DNA from: Cupriavidus alkaliphilus
GTDB lineage: Bacteria > Pseudomonadota > Gammaproteobacteria > Burkholderiales > Burkholderiaceae
Direction of reading: 5' to 3'
Assembly (NCBI RefSeq): GCF_900094595.1
Contig: NZ_FMAD01000009.1
Location: 216,202-280,201 of the forward strand
Length of the DNA: 64,000 nucleotides
The translations under genes and the position numbers were made by a program. Numbering within the stretch: position 1 is the first letter of the stretch; every line of letters starts with the position of its first letter. Below are positions 62,846-64,000 of the stretch, in pieces. Under the pieces are notes generated by a model. It was not told the DNA's origin, did no database searches, and saw only the letters and a list, made by a program, of their open reading frames with translations.

Positions 62846-63664
62846 TCAGCCCTTGCTGAAGATGCTGTAGAAGTCCGGCGCGCCGCTGTCCGGCATGCTT
62901 AAATCGAGTGAGCCTTCGATGTGCTCCAGGTGTTCCGCCATCAGCGCGCTGGCGCGCGCGGCATCGCGCTGTTCGATGGCGTCGATCAGCTGCCGGTGCT
63001 CATGCTCGGCGCAGGCGGGTGCGCCGGGGCGGTCGTACAGCGTGATGATCAGGCAGGTCAGCGACACCATCTCGCGGATCAGCTTTTCCAGGATGGCGTT
63101 GCCGGCCATCTCGGCCAGCAGGATATGGAACTCGCCCGACAGCCGGATCATTGCCGCGCGGTCGCCGCGGGCGCGCGCGTTGTCTTCTTCCATGGCATGG
63201 CGGCGCAGGCTGCGCACCTTGGCGGGCGTGGCGCGTTGTGCCAGTTCAGCGGCCAGCGCGGGCTCGACCACGCGGCGCGCCTGGAACACCTCGCGCGCTT
63301 CGTCCACGGTCGGGCTGGAGACAAAGGCGCCGCGGTTGGGCACCAGCGTCACCAGCTTCTCGTGCGCCAGGCGCGCAAACACCTGGCGGATGCGCGCACG
63401 GCTGGCGCCGGTCACTTCGCACAGCCGTTCCTCGACCAGCTTGGTGCCCGCCAGCAGGCGGTGCTCCATGATCGCGTAGAGCAGGCTCAGGTAGATCGCC
63501 TCGGTGGCCGACGCCTCGCTGGCGGCGCCTTCCTGGCCCGTCTCGTCGTCCGGGGCGGCATTGGCGGCAGCCTTTTGCATGGTTTTCGGGGCGGCCTTGG
63601 CGGCGGCGCGGCGCGGGGCTTTCGCGGCGGCGCCGGGCGCCGCCTTTTTCGATGTGGTTGCCAT
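62846..63664 (-). CDS. GntR-family regulator (FadR/FCD subgroup) with Ala/Lys-rich N-terminal tail
   Basis: 272 residues. A low-complexity tail rich in Ala, Lys and Pro (about 1-50: KAAPGAAAKAPRRAAAKAA) precedes the winged helix (about 58-120: SRARIRQVFARLAHEKLV) and the FCD ligand domain (about 130-255), with metal-type Asp/His spacing such as HEHRQLIDAIEQRD. The tail resembles histone H1-like or AlgP-like DNA-binding segments and is unusual for this family. ATG 63664 is chosen; an in-frame earlier start would begin with unrelated sequence. Likely controls the adjacent puuE-type gene. Confidence 0.9.
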   Translation of the reverse strand: MATTSKKAAPGAAAKAPRRAAAKAAPKTMQKAAANAAPDDETGQEGAASEASATEAIYLSLLYAIMEHRLLAGTKLVEERLCEVTGASRARIRQVFARLAHEKLVTLVPNRGAFVSSPTVDEAREVFQARRVVEPALAAELAQRATPAKVRSLRRHAMEEDNARARGDRAAMIRLSGEFHILLAEMAGNAILEKLIREMVSLTCLIITLYDRPGAPACAEHEHRQLIDAIEQRDAARASALMAEHLEHIEGSLDLSMPDSGAPDFYSIFSKG

Positions 63665-63754
63665 ATCAGGGTACGGACATTCAGCCTGTCGCCGGAACTG
63701 GCGACGAAACACGGCTATATCGTACACAACTATGGCGACAGCGCGGCCGCGGGG

Positions 63755-64000
63755 TCAGGCCAGGACGGTTTCCCTGCAGGCAGCGCGCGCTTCGACAGGG
63801 GCTTCCCGCGCCTGGAACGGATGCACCTGTGCCCAGTGCCGGGCGATATCGACACGGCGGCAGATCCACACCTTGTCGTGCCCCTGCACGTAGTCGAGGA
63901 AGCGTTGCAGCGCGCGGAAGCGGCCCGGGCGGCCGAGCAGGCGGCAGTGCATGCCGATCGACAGCATCTTGGGGCTGTCCTGGCCGCTCGGGTCGCCTTC
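63755..64000 (-). CDS. puuE: Allantoinase PuuE-like polysaccharide-deacetylase, C-terminal part (5' end outside window)
   Basis: Last 81 residues of a larger protein that continues past the window edge. PKMLSIGMHCRLLGRP and GHDKVWICRRVDIARHW are the C-terminal signature of PuuE-type allantoinases, which belong to the polysaccharide deacetylase fold and open the allantoin ring in purine catabolism. No internal start is intended; the ATG at about 63967 is inside the gene. A GntR regulator lies 90 bp downstream in the same direction. Confidence 0.85.
   Translation of the reverse strand, partial: EGDPSGQDSPKMLSIGMHCRLLGRPGRFRALQRFLDYVQGHDKVWICRRVDIARHWAQVHPFQAREAPVEARAACRETVLA

Overview
The window is high-GC DNA (about two thirds G+C by eye), densely coding, with short gaps, TTG/GTG starts, many LysR and OruR-type AraC regulators, several orphan Bug-type (tripartite tricarboxylate) binding proteins beside CoA enzymes, a 441-residue ArgG and a porin ending in Phe. 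This points to a beta-proteobacterium of the Burkholderiaceae, most likely Cupriavidus or a close relative. The assignment rests on gene content and protein style, not on a database match. No rRNA, tRNA, CRISPR array, transposase or prophage gene was seen.

Layout: 46-3.9 kb holds small housekeeping genes (oxidoreductase-like protein, sirtuin, DMT exporter, DUF1439, SlyX, VOC protein). 4.1-8.0 kb is a LysR regulator facing an enoyl-CoA hydratase/Bug receptor/CoA-transferase operon. 8.4-9.8 kb is argG with a structured leader and a clear terminator. 9.8-13.1 kb is an MFS/hydrolase/porin operon, followed by a 657-bp inverted-repeat element and an AraC regulator divergent from a BKACE/DUF1289/Bug operon (to 17.2 kb). 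17.3-22.0 kb is an acyl-CoA ligase/TauD dioxygenase/MDR oxidoreductase operon with a divergent AraC regulator. 22.0-29.5 kb carries an OYE/RidA operon with a LysR regulator, an orphan HicB, a MOSC protein, a proline iminopeptidase, a GST, an SGNH hydrolase and another LysR regulator. 29.5-33.0 kb has a FabG/FAD-oxidoreductase pair and an MHS transporter. 33.1-38.2 kb is the cytochrome bo3 operon cyoABCD plus a SURF1 protein. 38.2-46.3 kb has an aldo/keto reductase, an unusual class A PBP-like protein, a GlsB-like protein, a FliA-driven chemoreceptor and a chromate transporter. 46.3-51.3 kb is an iron-type operon: PepSY membrane protein, DUF2271, DUF4198, ApbE and a membrane-anchored flavodoxin reductase. 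51.4-57.5 kb holds a penicillin/AHL acylase, a DJ-1 protein, two LysR regulators and an SDR. 57.7-61.5 kb is an HMG-CoA-lyase-like/CoA-transferase/Bug/gamma-carbonic-anhydrase operon. The end carries DUF427, a small membrane protein, a cupin, a GntR regulator and the 3' part of puuE.

The most interesting system is the 46.3-51.3 kb operon. A Fur-box-like site overlaps its likely promoter. DUF2271 carries a DGISGAT motif of the type ApbE uses to attach FMN covalently to Thr. The last gene is a CysJ-like NADPH/FAD/FMN reductase with an N-terminal membrane anchor but no CysI partner. Together they suggest an inner-membrane electron wire from NADPH through the His-bearing PepSY protein to a flavinylated periplasmic protein, plausibly for ferric-iron reduction.

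Two further observations stand out. The same 21-bp-phased direct repeat (TGTCCCG-n-A-nn-GT-n-AA type) lies upstream of the MFS/hydrolase/porin operon and between the AraC regulator and BKACE, which suggests one regulon spanning both operons. The 657-bp element between the porin and that AraC gene has two ~258-bp inverted arms whose inner hairpins differ by compensatory base changes.
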